A stretch of 64,000 nucleotides of DNA from an uncultured Collinsella sp. (lineage in GTDB: Bacteria; Actinomycetota; Coriobacteriia; Coriobacteriales; Coriobacteriaceae): contig UQTW01000004.1 in assembly GCA_900544115.1 (NCBI GenBank), positions 1 through 64,000 on the forward strand, in the 5' to 3' direction. Made by a program: the position numbers and the translations under genes. A model generated the notes under the pieces. The model searched no databases. It saw only the letters and a program-made list of their open reading frames with translations, and was not told the origin of the DNA. Numbering within the stretch: the stretch's first letter is position 1; every line of letters starts with the position of its first letter. This document shows, piece after piece, positions 7,179 to 14,870 of this stretch.

Positions 7179-8027
7179 TTACTCGCCACCTGCCCGCGCC
7201 ACCGAGAGCAGGGCGCCCAAATCGGCCTGGATCGCCCCTGCCTTGCTTCCAAGCTGCAACGGAGCCGAGCCGCCCGAGATGTTTACGCTCAAAAGGTGCG
7301 CATCCGGCAGCTTCGCGGTCATGCTCCAGAACGGGAGCGTGATGATGCCGGGGGTCATCTCGCCCACGCCGAGCTCCAGCAACAGCACGCGGCGATCGCT
7401 GCGCTCGCGCACGAAGCGCTCGTATCGTCCGAGGCTCTCGCGCCATGCCGCACCTTGCAGAAACGTGTCGTCGCGCACCCACGGCACAAGCTGCCAGCCG
7501 CAATGCGGTCATCGGGGGACATCCTCGCTGCGGACCTCGAACCCCGCCATGCCCGCGAGCATGCGCTCGACGTAGGGGCTCGCATCGAAGAGCTCGTCGC
7601 AGCATGGCTGCTTGCACTGAAGGTGCGCGAAGCTTCCCTGATAGTTGCAGATCCTCTCGGTGGGAAACGTCTTCTCGACTTGGGTGTCTACATTGGTGCT
7701 CAGGATGAAGTAGTCCTTATGGCCGATGAGGGACCGTAGGTCGAGATAGGGCTGCGAGGTCGGCTCGCGCAGCATGAAATCGATATATCGCGCGTAGTAG
7801 GCCCATTGCTGCTCGAGGCTGGGGTAGAGGTGGTAGAAGCCGTCGAAAAGGCTCTTGAAGCCAAAGGCTTGCTGCCAGTCCGCCATTCCTGCGCGCGCCA
7901 TGCCCGCGCGGTTGTAATGGTTGAACCCGGCGGCGCTCGACATGCCCGAGCCGATGCCGACGATGATGGCGTCGGCATCGTCGATAAGGCTTCGAAGCCT
8001 ACGCGCTTCTCTTTCTAGGGGTGGCAT
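7179..8027 (-). CDS. Class M-like sirtuin with in-frame TGA at a zinc-ligand codon (possible pseudogene)
   Basis: Read through, the frame gives 282 residues. Present are the NAD-binding loop (GIGSGMSSAAG, 24-34), STNVD (110-114), YQGS (129-132, Gln in place of the usual catalytic His, as in SirTM), the first zinc pair (C138, C142), LELGVGEMTP and the C-terminal Rossmann part. Codon 173 is TGA (7509-7511), followed by PHCGWQLVPW; the related protein at 8717 has RCPHCG there, with TGC. So this is a single TGC-to-TGA change with no frameshift. Either the gene is cut to a 172-residue product, or the codon is read through (selenocysteine is the conceivable case, in a UxxC motif). It overlaps the gene before it by 13 nt. 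Confidence 0.75.
7203..7490. repeat. Direct repeat, right copy of 288 nt (partner 4419-4706)
   Basis: Right member of the direct repeat, forming the C-terminal coding part of the short sirtuin gene. Same orientation and length as the left copy. Confidence 0.9.
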
Positions 8028-8713
8028 CGGGCGATCTCCTCGAAAGCCGGGGCCATATCGCCGTCAACGAGAATCGTCTCGCACGAAGCGTCGGGCGCCA
8101 TGGCCTGGCCGTAGTTGAACACGATGTAGGTGGCGTGCTCGCAGGCGTTCGCGATCTGGGCGAGCATGCGCTTTATGACGCCGTTGTGCAGTCCCACGCC
8201 AAGTTCGAGGATGGCGACCCTGCCGTTGCGATGGGCTTGCACAAGACGCGCGAGCTCGTCGAGCTGGGTCATGGCGAGGGCGTCTGGATGGGCGAGGCGC
8301 CGCTCGTCAACCGACGTGCGCGTGCTCCCCTCAGTCTCGAGCACGCGCTCCTCGTCGAACCCGGCGCGCGCGAAGTGCCCGTCGATGTTGCATGTGACCA
8401 CGAAGGTGTCGGCGTGCTCCGTAAGACGCCGCAGCCCGTTCATGAGCGAGCTGGGCTCATATTCGAGATACTCCTTTTGATGGAACCGCTCGGCCCATCG
8501 GCGTCGCACGCTGGCATCCGGGGAAGCGAGCCCCTGCAGTATGCAGCCGATGCCGTCTGCCTGGGCGAGGTCCCCGTACGCCTCTTGGAAATGAGCATCG
8601 GCGCAGAAAAGGTTGAGCCCCTCCGCCATGTCGAGTCCGTTGCTAGCGCCGATGATGACAAGATCCGCTTCGGCTAGCGCCCTGCCTATGCGAACTGCTT
8701 TCGCCGTCTCCAT
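8015..8713 (-). CDS. Sirtuin-like Rossmann protein lacking zinc ribbon
   Basis: The 232-residue product aligns with the flanking sirtuins at the nucleotide loop (GASNGLDMAEG, 22-32), the TCNID motif (107-111) and LELGVG (169-174). It lacks the two Cys pairs of the zinc ribbon, and the Gln/His-Gly motif is changed to TEGS. The small zinc-binding domain is thus missing, and catalysis on its own is doubtful. It starts 3 nt after the upstream sirtuin (GGGAGG-GTAGCGC-ATG) and overlaps the next by 13 nt, so all three are probably made together. A regulatory or scaffold partner of the other two is a reasonable inference. Confidence 0.85.
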   Translation of the reverse strand: METAKAVRIGRALAEADLVIIGASNGLDMAEGLNLFCADAHFQEAYGDLAQADGIGCILQGLASPDASVRRRWAERFHQKEYLEYEPSSLMNGLRRLTEHADTFVVTCNIDGHFARAGFDEERVLETEGSTRTSVDERRLAHPDALAMTQLDELARLVQAHRNGRVAILELGVGLHNGVIKRMLAQIANACEHATYIVFNYGQAMAPDASCETILVDGDMAPAFEEIARCHP

Positions 8714-8716
8714 GCG

Positions 8717-9682
8717 CTACCTCCCCAGCGTCTTGCGCGCGTCGGCGAGCACGTCGGCGATGTCGGCGCGAACGGCGAGCCCCCGATCCTCGATCGCGCG
8801 GGGGAGAAACTGCGTCTTGTTGTTTACGGCGATGTAGCTGGCCTGCGGTAACTGCGCCGTGAGGGCCCAGAACGGCTCCTGGATAAACGCGGGCGTCATG
8901 CGGCCCACACCCAGCTCGAGGAAGAGGATCCTCTGCCGTGCGTGCGCGTCGAGCCATTCGGACACCTTGCGGTACTGCTCCTCGTAGAGTTCGCCCTGCA
9001 GGAAGTTGCCGTAGCCGCGAACCCAGGGGAACGCCTCTGCCCCGCAGTGCGGGCAGCGCGGCACGAGCTCTGTCGGAACCTCAAGGCCGTCTCCCATGGC
9101 CTCTACCATGTTGGAGACCGGCTCGACCGCATCCCACACCGCGTCGGTGCAACAGCGGGAGCACTGAAAGAAGCGGTGGTCGCCTTGGATCTCTGCCACT
9201 TTCTCCCAGGGATAGAGCTTCACAAACTGCGTGTCCTGGTTGGTGGTGAGCACGAAGAAATCCTTCTCGGCGAGAATGGCGTCGAGGTCCTTGTAGGGCT
9301 TGCGCAGCGGGGCGTTGAGCGTGGTGTCGAGGAAGGTGGCGAGGTATCCCCAGCGCGCCTCGGCGGTGGGCCAGCGGTAGAACGACCCCTCGAAAGCGCC
9401 CTTGAAACCGTAACGCTCGGCGAATTTACCGAAATGCTTGCGATAGGTCGCGTTGTCCTCGTAGTAGAAGTCGCCGCCGCCCGCCGCGGAGAGCCCGGAG
9501 GCCCCGCCCACCAGCACGCAATCGGCTTCCTCGATCATGCGGGCGAAGTCCCTGATTTGCTGGTCGTAGGGCTCGGGCTTGCGGTCACTCAGCTCATAGG
9601 GCGTGCCGCCGCTGCGGTAGGCGGCCTGAAGGGAAAACGATTGGTTGGTGAGCTCGATAACGAGCTGCTCGTACAGGGTCAC
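8717..9682 (-). CDS. Class M-like sirtuin (SirTM type), first gene of the operon
   Basis: This 321-residue protein shows all landmarks of class M sirtuins: GGASGLSAAGG (59-69), TTNQD (146-150), IQGD (165-168, Gln at the usual catalytic His), zinc Cys pairs C174/C177 and C210/C213, and LELGVG (255-260). Characterised SirTM enzymes are NAD-dependent protein ADP-ribosyltransferases acting on a lipoylated GcvH-like carrier; no such carrier, lipoate ligase or macrodomain gene is adjacent here. A GTG at 9682 is chosen as start because AGAAGG precedes it and the relative at 6656 begins at the same place with ATG. Expression is probably controlled by the divergent TetR. Confidence 0.9.
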   Translation of the reverse strand: MTLYEQLVIELTNQSFSLQAAYRSGGTPYELSDRKPEPYDQQIRDFARMIEEADCVLVGGASGLSAAGGGDFYYEDNATYRKHFGKFAERYGFKGAFEGSFYRWPTAEARWGYLATFLDTTLNAPLRKPYKDLDAILAEKDFFVLTTNQDTQFVKLYPWEKVAEIQGDHRFFQCSRCCTDAVWDAVEPVSNMVEAMGDGLEVPTELVPRCPHCGAEAFPWVRGYGNFLQGELYEEQYRKVSEWLDAHARQRILFLELGVGRMTPAFIQEPFWALTAQLPQASYIAVNNKTQFLPRAIEDRGLAVRADIADVLADARKTLGR

Positions 9683-9825
9683 TGGATACCTTCTTTCAGC
9701 TATTATAAACAGGTGTATATGAAAAGTATCGATGTCGATTTGCTTAAGAGCAATGAACAGCTTCGGCCTGCTGTCGATAAACGAGCGTTTGCCGGGCATT
9801 GTCGAGCGTTACAATTGGAGGGGTA
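9683..9825. promoter_or_regulatory. Divergent tetR/sirtuin control region
   Basis: This 143-nt spacer is conserved in the second copy (6657-6799). On the minus strand a perfect TATAAT (9702-9707) lies about 20 nt before the sirtuin start; the hexamer 17 bp upstream (GATACT) is a poor -35, which fits a regulated promoter. The TetR side has a strong ribosome site (GGAGGGG) but no clear -10. Confidence 0.5.
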
Positions 9826-10386
9826 ATGGAAGCGGGGAAGATCGATCGTCGCCGACGCTATACACTCTTGGTCATACGGGAGGCTTTCTTCGCGCTGCTG
9901 GCCGAGGTCGGCTTCGCGAAGATGACGGTAGCGGATATCTGCCGCCGCGCCGATATCAACCGTGGCACGTTCTATCTGCACTACGAGGACAAGTTCGCCC
10001 TGCTCGACGCGCTTATCGACGAGGCCTTGGCGGCGGTGCCGCCGCTCGAGGGAACGGAGGCGGGTGCCCTCTGCCAGCGTCCGCCGGCAAACGATGACTA
10101 TTATCTGCTCTACTCGGATGACGACGCGTACGCCCGGGTGGCACAGCGCGTCGTCGAGCGCGGCGCCGAGCAGATGGTTCCCTCGATCATGGAGGAGACT
10201 GGGCTTTCGCGCGAGGACGCCTATCTGCTCTTCGTCCACAACGTCCAGGGAAATCTCGCGGTCAACCGCCTGCTCGGTTGGAGGCGAGGGCCCGAGTTTG
10301 CCCACGCTCAGGAGCTGCTCAGCGCCTATTCCGAAGGGGGCATGCGGGCGGTATCGGCTCGTCACGATCCTCGTAGCTCGTCTTGA
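9826..10386 (+). CDS. TetR-family regulator of the sirtuin operon
   Basis: The 186-residue product has a TetR helix-turn-helix at about 33-52 (MTVADICRRADINRGTFYLHYEDK) and a C-terminal helical domain with the TetR_C-type segment NVQGNLAVNRLLGW. An earlier in-frame ATG exists at 9799, but the one at 9826 follows GGAGGGG at ideal spacing and matches the start of the broken copy at 6800. It is divergent from the three sirtuin-like genes across a conserved 143-nt spacer, so it very likely controls them. The inducer is unknown. Confidence 0.9.
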   Translation: MEAGKIDRRRRYTLLVIREAFFALLAEVGFAKMTVADICRRADINRGTFYLHYEDKFALLDALIDEALAAVPPLEGTEAGALCQRPPANDDYYLLYSDDDAYARVAQRVVERGAEQMVPSIMEETGLSREDAYLLFVHNVQGNLAVNRLLGWRRGPEFAHAQELLSAYSEGGMRAVSARHDPRSSS

Positions 10387-10584
10387 CCGCATGTCATTTC
10401 AGGTAGGTGGCGTTGCTATGGGCCCTCTTTGATTTTCGACGTTGTATAAGGCAATCGCAATCGTCTTGAGCTTCTTTAGGGAACTTGAACAAGAGATATG
10501 GCCTGCTGGCGATTGATTAACACCATTCGTTTTGGTTACAAGAAAGCATGCTGCGCGCCTGCAGCATGAGGGAGAGGGAATCCT

Positions 10585-11115
10585 ATGAATATCGTTGTAT
10601 TGAGTGGTAGCCCGCGTAAGGGCGCCAATACCGATACCATGGTCGAGGCGTTTGCCGAGACCGCGCGTGAGGGCGGCCATACGGTCGAGGTCATCCGCGT
10701 TGCCAGCAAGAAGATCGCCGGCTGCTTGGGATGCCAGTACTGCTTCGCCCATGAGGGCGTCTGCGTGCAGAAGGATGACATGGCCAACGTGATTGAGTCG
10801 CTGAAAGACACCGACATGGTTGTCTTCGCTTCGCCTATCTACTGGTTTGATATCACTGCGCAGGAAAAGACCGCCATCGACCGCCTGTACGCCTTCGGTG
10901 CCACGGGTTTCCCGTTCACCAAGACGGCCCTTTTGCTCGATAGCCACAGCGAGGGTGTCTATGATGCGGCGATTGCCATGTACAAGTCAACCTGCGCGTA
11001 CTGCAAGTGGGAGGACCAGGGCATTGTCACCATTAGCGGCATGACCGAGCGCGACAGCATGGCCTCCTCGCCCAAGTTGGAAGAGGTGCGCGAGCTCGCC
11101 CGCAAGCTCGCCTAA
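10585..11115 (+). CDS. Flavodoxin-fold NAD(P)H-dependent oxidoreductase
   Basis: The 176-residue protein begins with the flavodoxin-fold phosphate loop VLSGSPRKGANTDTM, which binds FMN, and has the GCLGCQYCFAHEGVCVQKDDM segment and SPIYWFDITAQEKTAIDRLY typical of NADPH-dependent FMN reductase/iron-sulfur flavoprotein relatives. The Cys set is that of the flavodoxin family protein subgroup; whether it holds an Fe-S cluster is not clear. The start is backed by GGGAGAGGG. It stands alone between the TetR gene and a large inverted repeat. Confidence 0.87.
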   Translation: MNIVVLSGSPRKGANTDTMVEAFAETAREGGHTVEVIRVASKKIAGCLGCQYCFAHEGVCVQKDDMANVIESLKDTDMVVFASPIYWFDITAQEKTAIDRLYAFGATGFPFTKTALLLDSHSEGVYDAAIAMYKSTCAYCKWEDQGIVTISGMTERDSMASSPKLEEVRELARKLA

Positions 11116-11128
11116 GGACAAGAGGAGC

Positions 11129-11193
11129 GCATGGCAATCAGCACAAGCGGAAATGCTTGCTGCCCTTACCAAGAGGATTGCTGATTGCCATGC
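11129..11193. repeat. Inverted repeat with 15-bp perfect arms and an inner hairpin
   Basis: GCATGGCAATCAGCA (11129-11143) is perfectly complementary to 11179-11193. The 35-nt loop holds a smaller hairpin, CAAGC-GGAAAT-GCTTG. It lies between two convergent genes and has no T-run, so it is either a structured terminator or a REP-like element. Confidence 0.65.
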
Positions 11194-11223
11194 AACGATG
11201 CTCCCGCGGACAATTCCGGTGTG

Positions 11224-12318
11224 CTAAAACGCCTTCTCGTTCAAGAATTCCCTGAACGCGGGGATGTCGAAGCCGACGAGGCCACGTCCACGTTCCCCGA
11301 TAACGCCGTCCTCGAGGAGGCGGCGTTTGTATTGGCTTGCGTAGTTGCTGGCGACGCCCATGCGTTTGGCTATCTCCGAGACCCTGCTGGGGCCAGAATC
11401 GGGCAGCATCGCGAACAAAAACTCAATGTCTTTATCGGAAAGCTCCTGATAGGTCGTTTCGAGAATACGATCGCGCAGCTCCATACGGGCAAGCAGAGAA
11501 CCCTGCTGGACATCGGATGTACTGATTTGGGGCGAGTTTTCCGAAACATCCCAAGTGCGATATCCGACGAGCTGCATCATGTAGGGAAATCCGTCGACGG
11601 CCTTCACGGCATCCTCGAGCGCTTCTGGCGTGATTGAGCGTCCTCCTGCTTCAATGGTTTTACGAAATGCATTTGCAATCTCAACATCAGTGATTCGTCC
11701 CAGCTGATGATACTGGGAGCGTCTGAGGAACGAGACGGAATCGTTACGTAGCAACGCCGATACTTTGTAGGGCAGTCCTGCCATGAGTAGGGCAACTTTT
11801 TTACCTTCGCGTACAAAGTGCTGGTAAACAGAGGCAAATTGAAGCATTTCTTCGAGATCGACGGTGACTTCATCGATGGTGATGAGAAGTCCGATGTCAT
11901 GTTTTTCGAGTTGCTTAAAGATGCCATTCATGCGCGTGCGCCAGTTGCCCTGAGCCTCTTGAGCGTATGTCCAATCGATGCCCACTGGGCCAATTTGAAC
12001 ACCGTTTATGCGCGCGTGAGGCTGTGAGAGGTAGCTATCTGCGGCTTCTTTGGTTCGCTCGATAATATCTTCGAGCATGCCTGGCATGGCGGAGACATTT
12101 GCTGCGATCCAGTCGTGTTCAAGCGCCGTTTCTGAAAGGAGCGAGAGAAGTGCCGTCTTGCCCGTTCCCCTTGCGCCAGTAAAAATGGTCGACAGGTTGG
12201 GATCTCCTGGGCCGTTGATAAAGCCACGGTTGATGTCGCGCAGGATATGCTCGCGACCCGCTAGAAAGGGAGGGACGCTTCCAAATGTTGGGGTAAAGGG
12301 GTTCTTGCTGTACTCCAT
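11224..12318 (-). CDS. AAA+ ATPase with C-terminal winged helix
   Basis: The 364-residue product has a Walker A loop GARGTGKT (48-55), a Walker B-like LLITIDEV (about 141-148), a sensor-like segment (VALLMAGLP) and SVSFLRRSQYHQL, as in archaeal-type ATPases often annotated ATP-binding protein. Residues about 300-360 (VSEIAKRMGVASNYASQYKRRLLEDGVI) form a winged helix that could bind DNA. The ATG at 12318 follows AAAGGAG. Four tandem 19-bp repeats lie immediately upstream. A relative sits at 60316. The biological role is not known; autoregulation is inferred. Confidence 0.85.
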   Translation of the reverse strand: MEYSKNPFTPTFGSVPPFLAGREHILRDINRGFINGPGDPNLSTIFTGARGTGKTALLSLLSETALEHDWIAANVSAMPGMLEDIIERTKEAADSYLSQPHARINGVQIGPVGIDWTYAQEAQGNWRTRMNGIFKQLEKHDIGLLITIDEVTVDLEEMLQFASVYQHFVREGKKVALLMAGLPYKVSALLRNDSVSFLRRSQYHQLGRITDVEIANAFRKTIEAGGRSITPEALEDAVKAVDGFPYMMQLVGYRTWDVSENSPQISTSDVQQGSLLARMELRDRILETTYQELSDKDIEFLFAMLPDSGPSRVSEIAKRMGVASNYASQYKRRLLEDGVIGERGRGLVGFDIPAFREFLNEKAF

Positions 12319-12334
12319 GGTAGCTCCTTTGCAG

Positions 12335-12402
12335 GTTTTGCTAATTTTTGCAAGTTTTGCTAATTTTTGCAAGTTTTGCTAACTTTTGCAAGTTTTGCTA
12401 AC
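12335..12402. repeat. Tandem 19-bp repeats in front of the AAA+ ATPase gene
   Basis: Three and a half copies of GTTTTGCTAATTTTTGCAA run head to tail at exact 19-bp spacing (starts 12335, 12354, 12373, 12392); one copy has a single T-to-C change. The array ends 16 nt before the ATG, so it overlaps the promoter or leader. Near two helical turns per unit suits repeated protein binding on one DNA face. Confidence 0.9.
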
Positions 12403-12438
12403 GACTGACCAAAGGGCATCGAAGTAGTGACGCTGACA

Positions 12439-12488
12439 TTTTTTACGCAGAAAAATAAGCAGAAATCAATTTATCTGCGTTAAAAAAT
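12439..12488. repeat. AT-rich inverted repeat upstream of the 19-bp array
   Basis: The arms TTTTTTACGCAG (about 12439-12450) and CTGCGTTAAAAAA (12475-12487) are complementary apart from one extra base. It lies between the parC-like terminator and the ATPase gene and may be part of that gene's promoter region. Confidence 0.5.
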
Positions 12489-12496
12489 AGTTGAGA

Positions 12497-12548
12497 AGAA
12501 AAACGACGAGTCCCGGGCGCAATGCCGTTGCGTTCCGGGCCTCGTCGC
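12497..12548 (-). terminator. Terminator of the topoisomerase operon
   Basis: On the minus strand a stem of CGACGAG and CCCGG blocks (arms 12504-12515 and about 12535-12547) is followed directly by TTTTTC, the classic intrinsic terminator form, about 40 nt after the stop of the topoisomerase A-subunit gene. Confidence 0.8.
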
Positions 12549-12584
12549 TTTGCGAAGTATCTAACGATCTCGTTGCCGTGGTAC

Positions 12585-14825
12585 CTAGTCAAACAAACTC
12601 GGCATGTCATTTTCCTTCATGAGGGCGCCGGCGGAGGGCAGGCTCTGCGCGGTGAACTTCTCGGCCGAGACGCCGGCGCCAAGAATCTCCTCGGTCGTGC
12701 CCACCGTGGTGACCGAGCGGCCTTTCTTGGCGGTGAAGGCCTGGACGCCCTGCGTGTTGGTGGTCGTCTTGGTCTTGAGCAGCGACGTGTTGAAGTTCAT
12801 CAGGCGGTAGTCGCTCGAGACCAGCGCGAGGTCGCGGTCTTCCTTGAGCACCTGGGCATATAGCAGCTTGCTGCCGCTGTAGATTGCGTTCTTCAGACGC
12901 TTGCGGTTGGTCTTGGTGACGTATCCGGCAAGTGCGACGCGGACCACGCGGCCGTTCTCAAAGACAAACAGCACGTCGGCCTTGTAATCCTCGGGGTCGA
13001 TGACCCAGATGACGTTCTCGTCGGGTTCCATCTCGAGATCGGTGGGCAGGTACGAGCCCAGCTGGGCCGACTTGGTGTCCTCAAACGCCGCGACCTTGCA
13101 CTTGTACACCTGGCTCTTGTTGGTAAAGACCAGCAGCTCGTGCGTGTTGGAGGACGGGAACTCGATAAAGGGTTTGTCGCCGTCCTTGTACTTGAGCGTG
13201 GCGGCCTTCTTAAGCACGCGGTCTGTCATCTTCTTAAGGTAGCCATCGCGCGAGAGCATGATGGTGACCGGGTACTCCTCGACCTCGGGCTCCAAGCTTA
13301 CCTCGATAACCTCATGGGGCTCGATCCTGCCCGTGCGGCGCGGCATCACGTACTTTTTGTTGACCGCGGCCAGCTCGTCGCTGATGACCTTCTTGATGTT
13401 CTTCTCACTGGAGAGGATCTCCTCAAGCTCGGCAATCTCGCCCTCGAGCTTGGCAATGTCCTTGGTGCGGTTGAGGATGTACTCCTCGTTGATGTTGCGG
13501 AGCTTGAGCTCGGCGACAAACTCGGCCTGGGTCTCGTCGATGTCGAAACCCCTCATAAGGTTGGGTACAACCTCAGCCTCGAGCTTGGTGCCGCGGATGA
13601 TGGCGATAGCCTTGTCGATATCGAGCAGGATCGCCTCGAGGCCGTGCAGCAGGTGCAGGCGCTCGGACTTTTTGCCCAGGTCAAAGTTAATGCGGCGACG
13701 CGTGGACTCAATACGCCACTGGACCCACTCGTGCAGGATCTGGCGCACGCCCATAACACGGGGATAGCCGTCGACGAGCACGTTAAAGTTGCACGAGAAC
13801 GAGTCCTGCAGCGTGGTCGAGCGATAGAGCTTGGCCATGAGCTTGTCGGGGTCGACACCGCGCTTAAGGTCGATGGCGATGCGCAGGCCCGAGAGGTCGG
13901 TCTCGTCGCGGATGTCAGCGATCTCCTTGACCTTGCCCTCCTTGGAGAGCTTGACGATGCGCTCGATGATGACATCGGTCTTGGTGGTGTAGGGGATCTC
14001 GTACACCTCGATGATGCGCTCTTCGGGAATCCAGCGCCAGCGGGAGCGAATCTGGAAACTGCCCAGGCCGGTCTCGATAATCTTCTCCATCTCCTCGCGG
14101 CGGTAGATGATCTCGCCGCCGGTCGAGAAGTCGGGCATGGGCATATATTCGAGCAGGTCGCAGTCGGGATCCTGCAGGTAGTGCATCGTAGCGGTGCAGA
14201 CCTCGTTGAGGTTGAAGCCGCAAATGTCGGACGCCATGGCGACGCCGATGCCCTTGTTGGCCGAGACGAGGATGTTGGGGAACGTGGTGGGCAGCAGGCG
14301 CGGCTCCTTCATGGCGCCGTCGTAGCTGTCGACGAAGTCGACCGGGTCCTTGTCGATGTCCTTGAAGATCTCGGCGCTGATGGGGGAGAGCTTGGCCTCG
14401 GTATAACGCGAGGCGGCGTAGCTCAGGTCGCCCGAATAGTACTTGCCAAAGTTGCCCTTCGACTCCACGAAGGGGGCAAGCAGCGCTTCGTTGCCCGTCG
14501 CCAGGCGCACCATCGTCTCGTAGATCGCGGCATCGCCGTGCGGGTTGAGCTTCATGGTCTGGCCCACGATGTTGGCGCTCTTTTGGCGCTCGCCCTTGAG
14601 CAGGCCCATCTTGTACATAGTGTAGAGCAGCTTGCGGTGCGAGGGCTTAAAGCCGTCGATCTCGGGGAATGCGCGCGAGACGTTGACGCTCATGGCGTAG
14701 GGCATGTAGTTGACCTCGAGCGTCTGCGTGATCGGCTGGTCGGTGACCTCGGAGTGCAGGCCGATGACGTTCTCGGCGTTGACCTGCTTTTTCTTTGGCT
14801 GGTTCTTCGTCTTCTTCTTTGCCAC
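12585..14825 (-). CDS. Type IIA DNA topoisomerase subunit A (ParC/GyrA-like)
   Basis: The 746-residue protein has the breakage-rejoining domain with catalytic Tyr141 in AASRYTEAKLSP, the 5Y-CAP-type segment KPSHRKLLYTMYKMGLLKG, a central coiled coil, and a C-terminal beta-pinwheel (YLKKMTDRVLKK, GRVVRVALAGY). No clear GyrA box (QRRGGKG) is visible and the length is short for GyrA, so it is more probably a decatenating, topo IV-like enzyme than gyrase. It cuts and passes DNA with the B subunit encoded directly upstream, 45 nt away. Confidence 0.9.
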   Translation of the reverse strand: MAKKKTKNQPKKKQVNAENVIGLHSEVTDQPITQTLEVNYMPYAMSVNVSRAFPEIDGFKPSHRKLLYTMYKMGLLKGERQKSANIVGQTMKLNPHGDAAIYETMVRLATGNEALLAPFVESKGNFGKYYSGDLSYAASRYTEAKLSPISAEIFKDIDKDPVDFVDSYDGAMKEPRLLPTTFPNILVSANKGIGVAMASDICGFNLNEVCTATMHYLQDPDCDLLEYMPMPDFSTGGEIIYRREEMEKIIETGLGSFQIRSRWRWIPEERIIEVYEIPYTTKTDVIIERIVKLSKEGKVKEIADIRDETDLSGLRIAIDLKRGVDPDKLMAKLYRSTTLQDSFSCNFNVLVDGYPRVMGVRQILHEWVQWRIESTRRRINFDLGKKSERLHLLHGLEAILLDIDKAIAIIRGTKLEAEVVPNLMRGFDIDETQAEFVAELKLRNINEEYILNRTKDIAKLEGEIAELEEILSSEKNIKKVISDELAAVNKKYVMPRRTGRIEPHEVIEVSLEPEVEEYPVTIMLSRDGYLKKMTDRVLKKAATLKYKDGDKPFIEFPSSNTHELLVFTNKSQVYKCKVAAFEDTKSAQLGSYLPTDLEMEPDENVIWVIDPEDYKADVLFVFENGRVVRVALAGYVTKTNRKRLKNAIYSGSKLLYAQVLKEDRDLALVSSDYRLMNFNTSLLKTKTTTNTQGVQAFTAKKGRSVTTVGTTEEILGAGVSAEKFTAQSLPSAGALMKENDMPSLFD

Positions 14826-14870
14826 GATTTCCTCTTGAACTTCTTATGGGCCGTCGTTATCGATTTGCTG

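Noticed and set aside
7490..7520. Frameshift splitting the short sirtuin gene
   Set aside because: Both parts are in the same frame; only a single TGA codon separates them.
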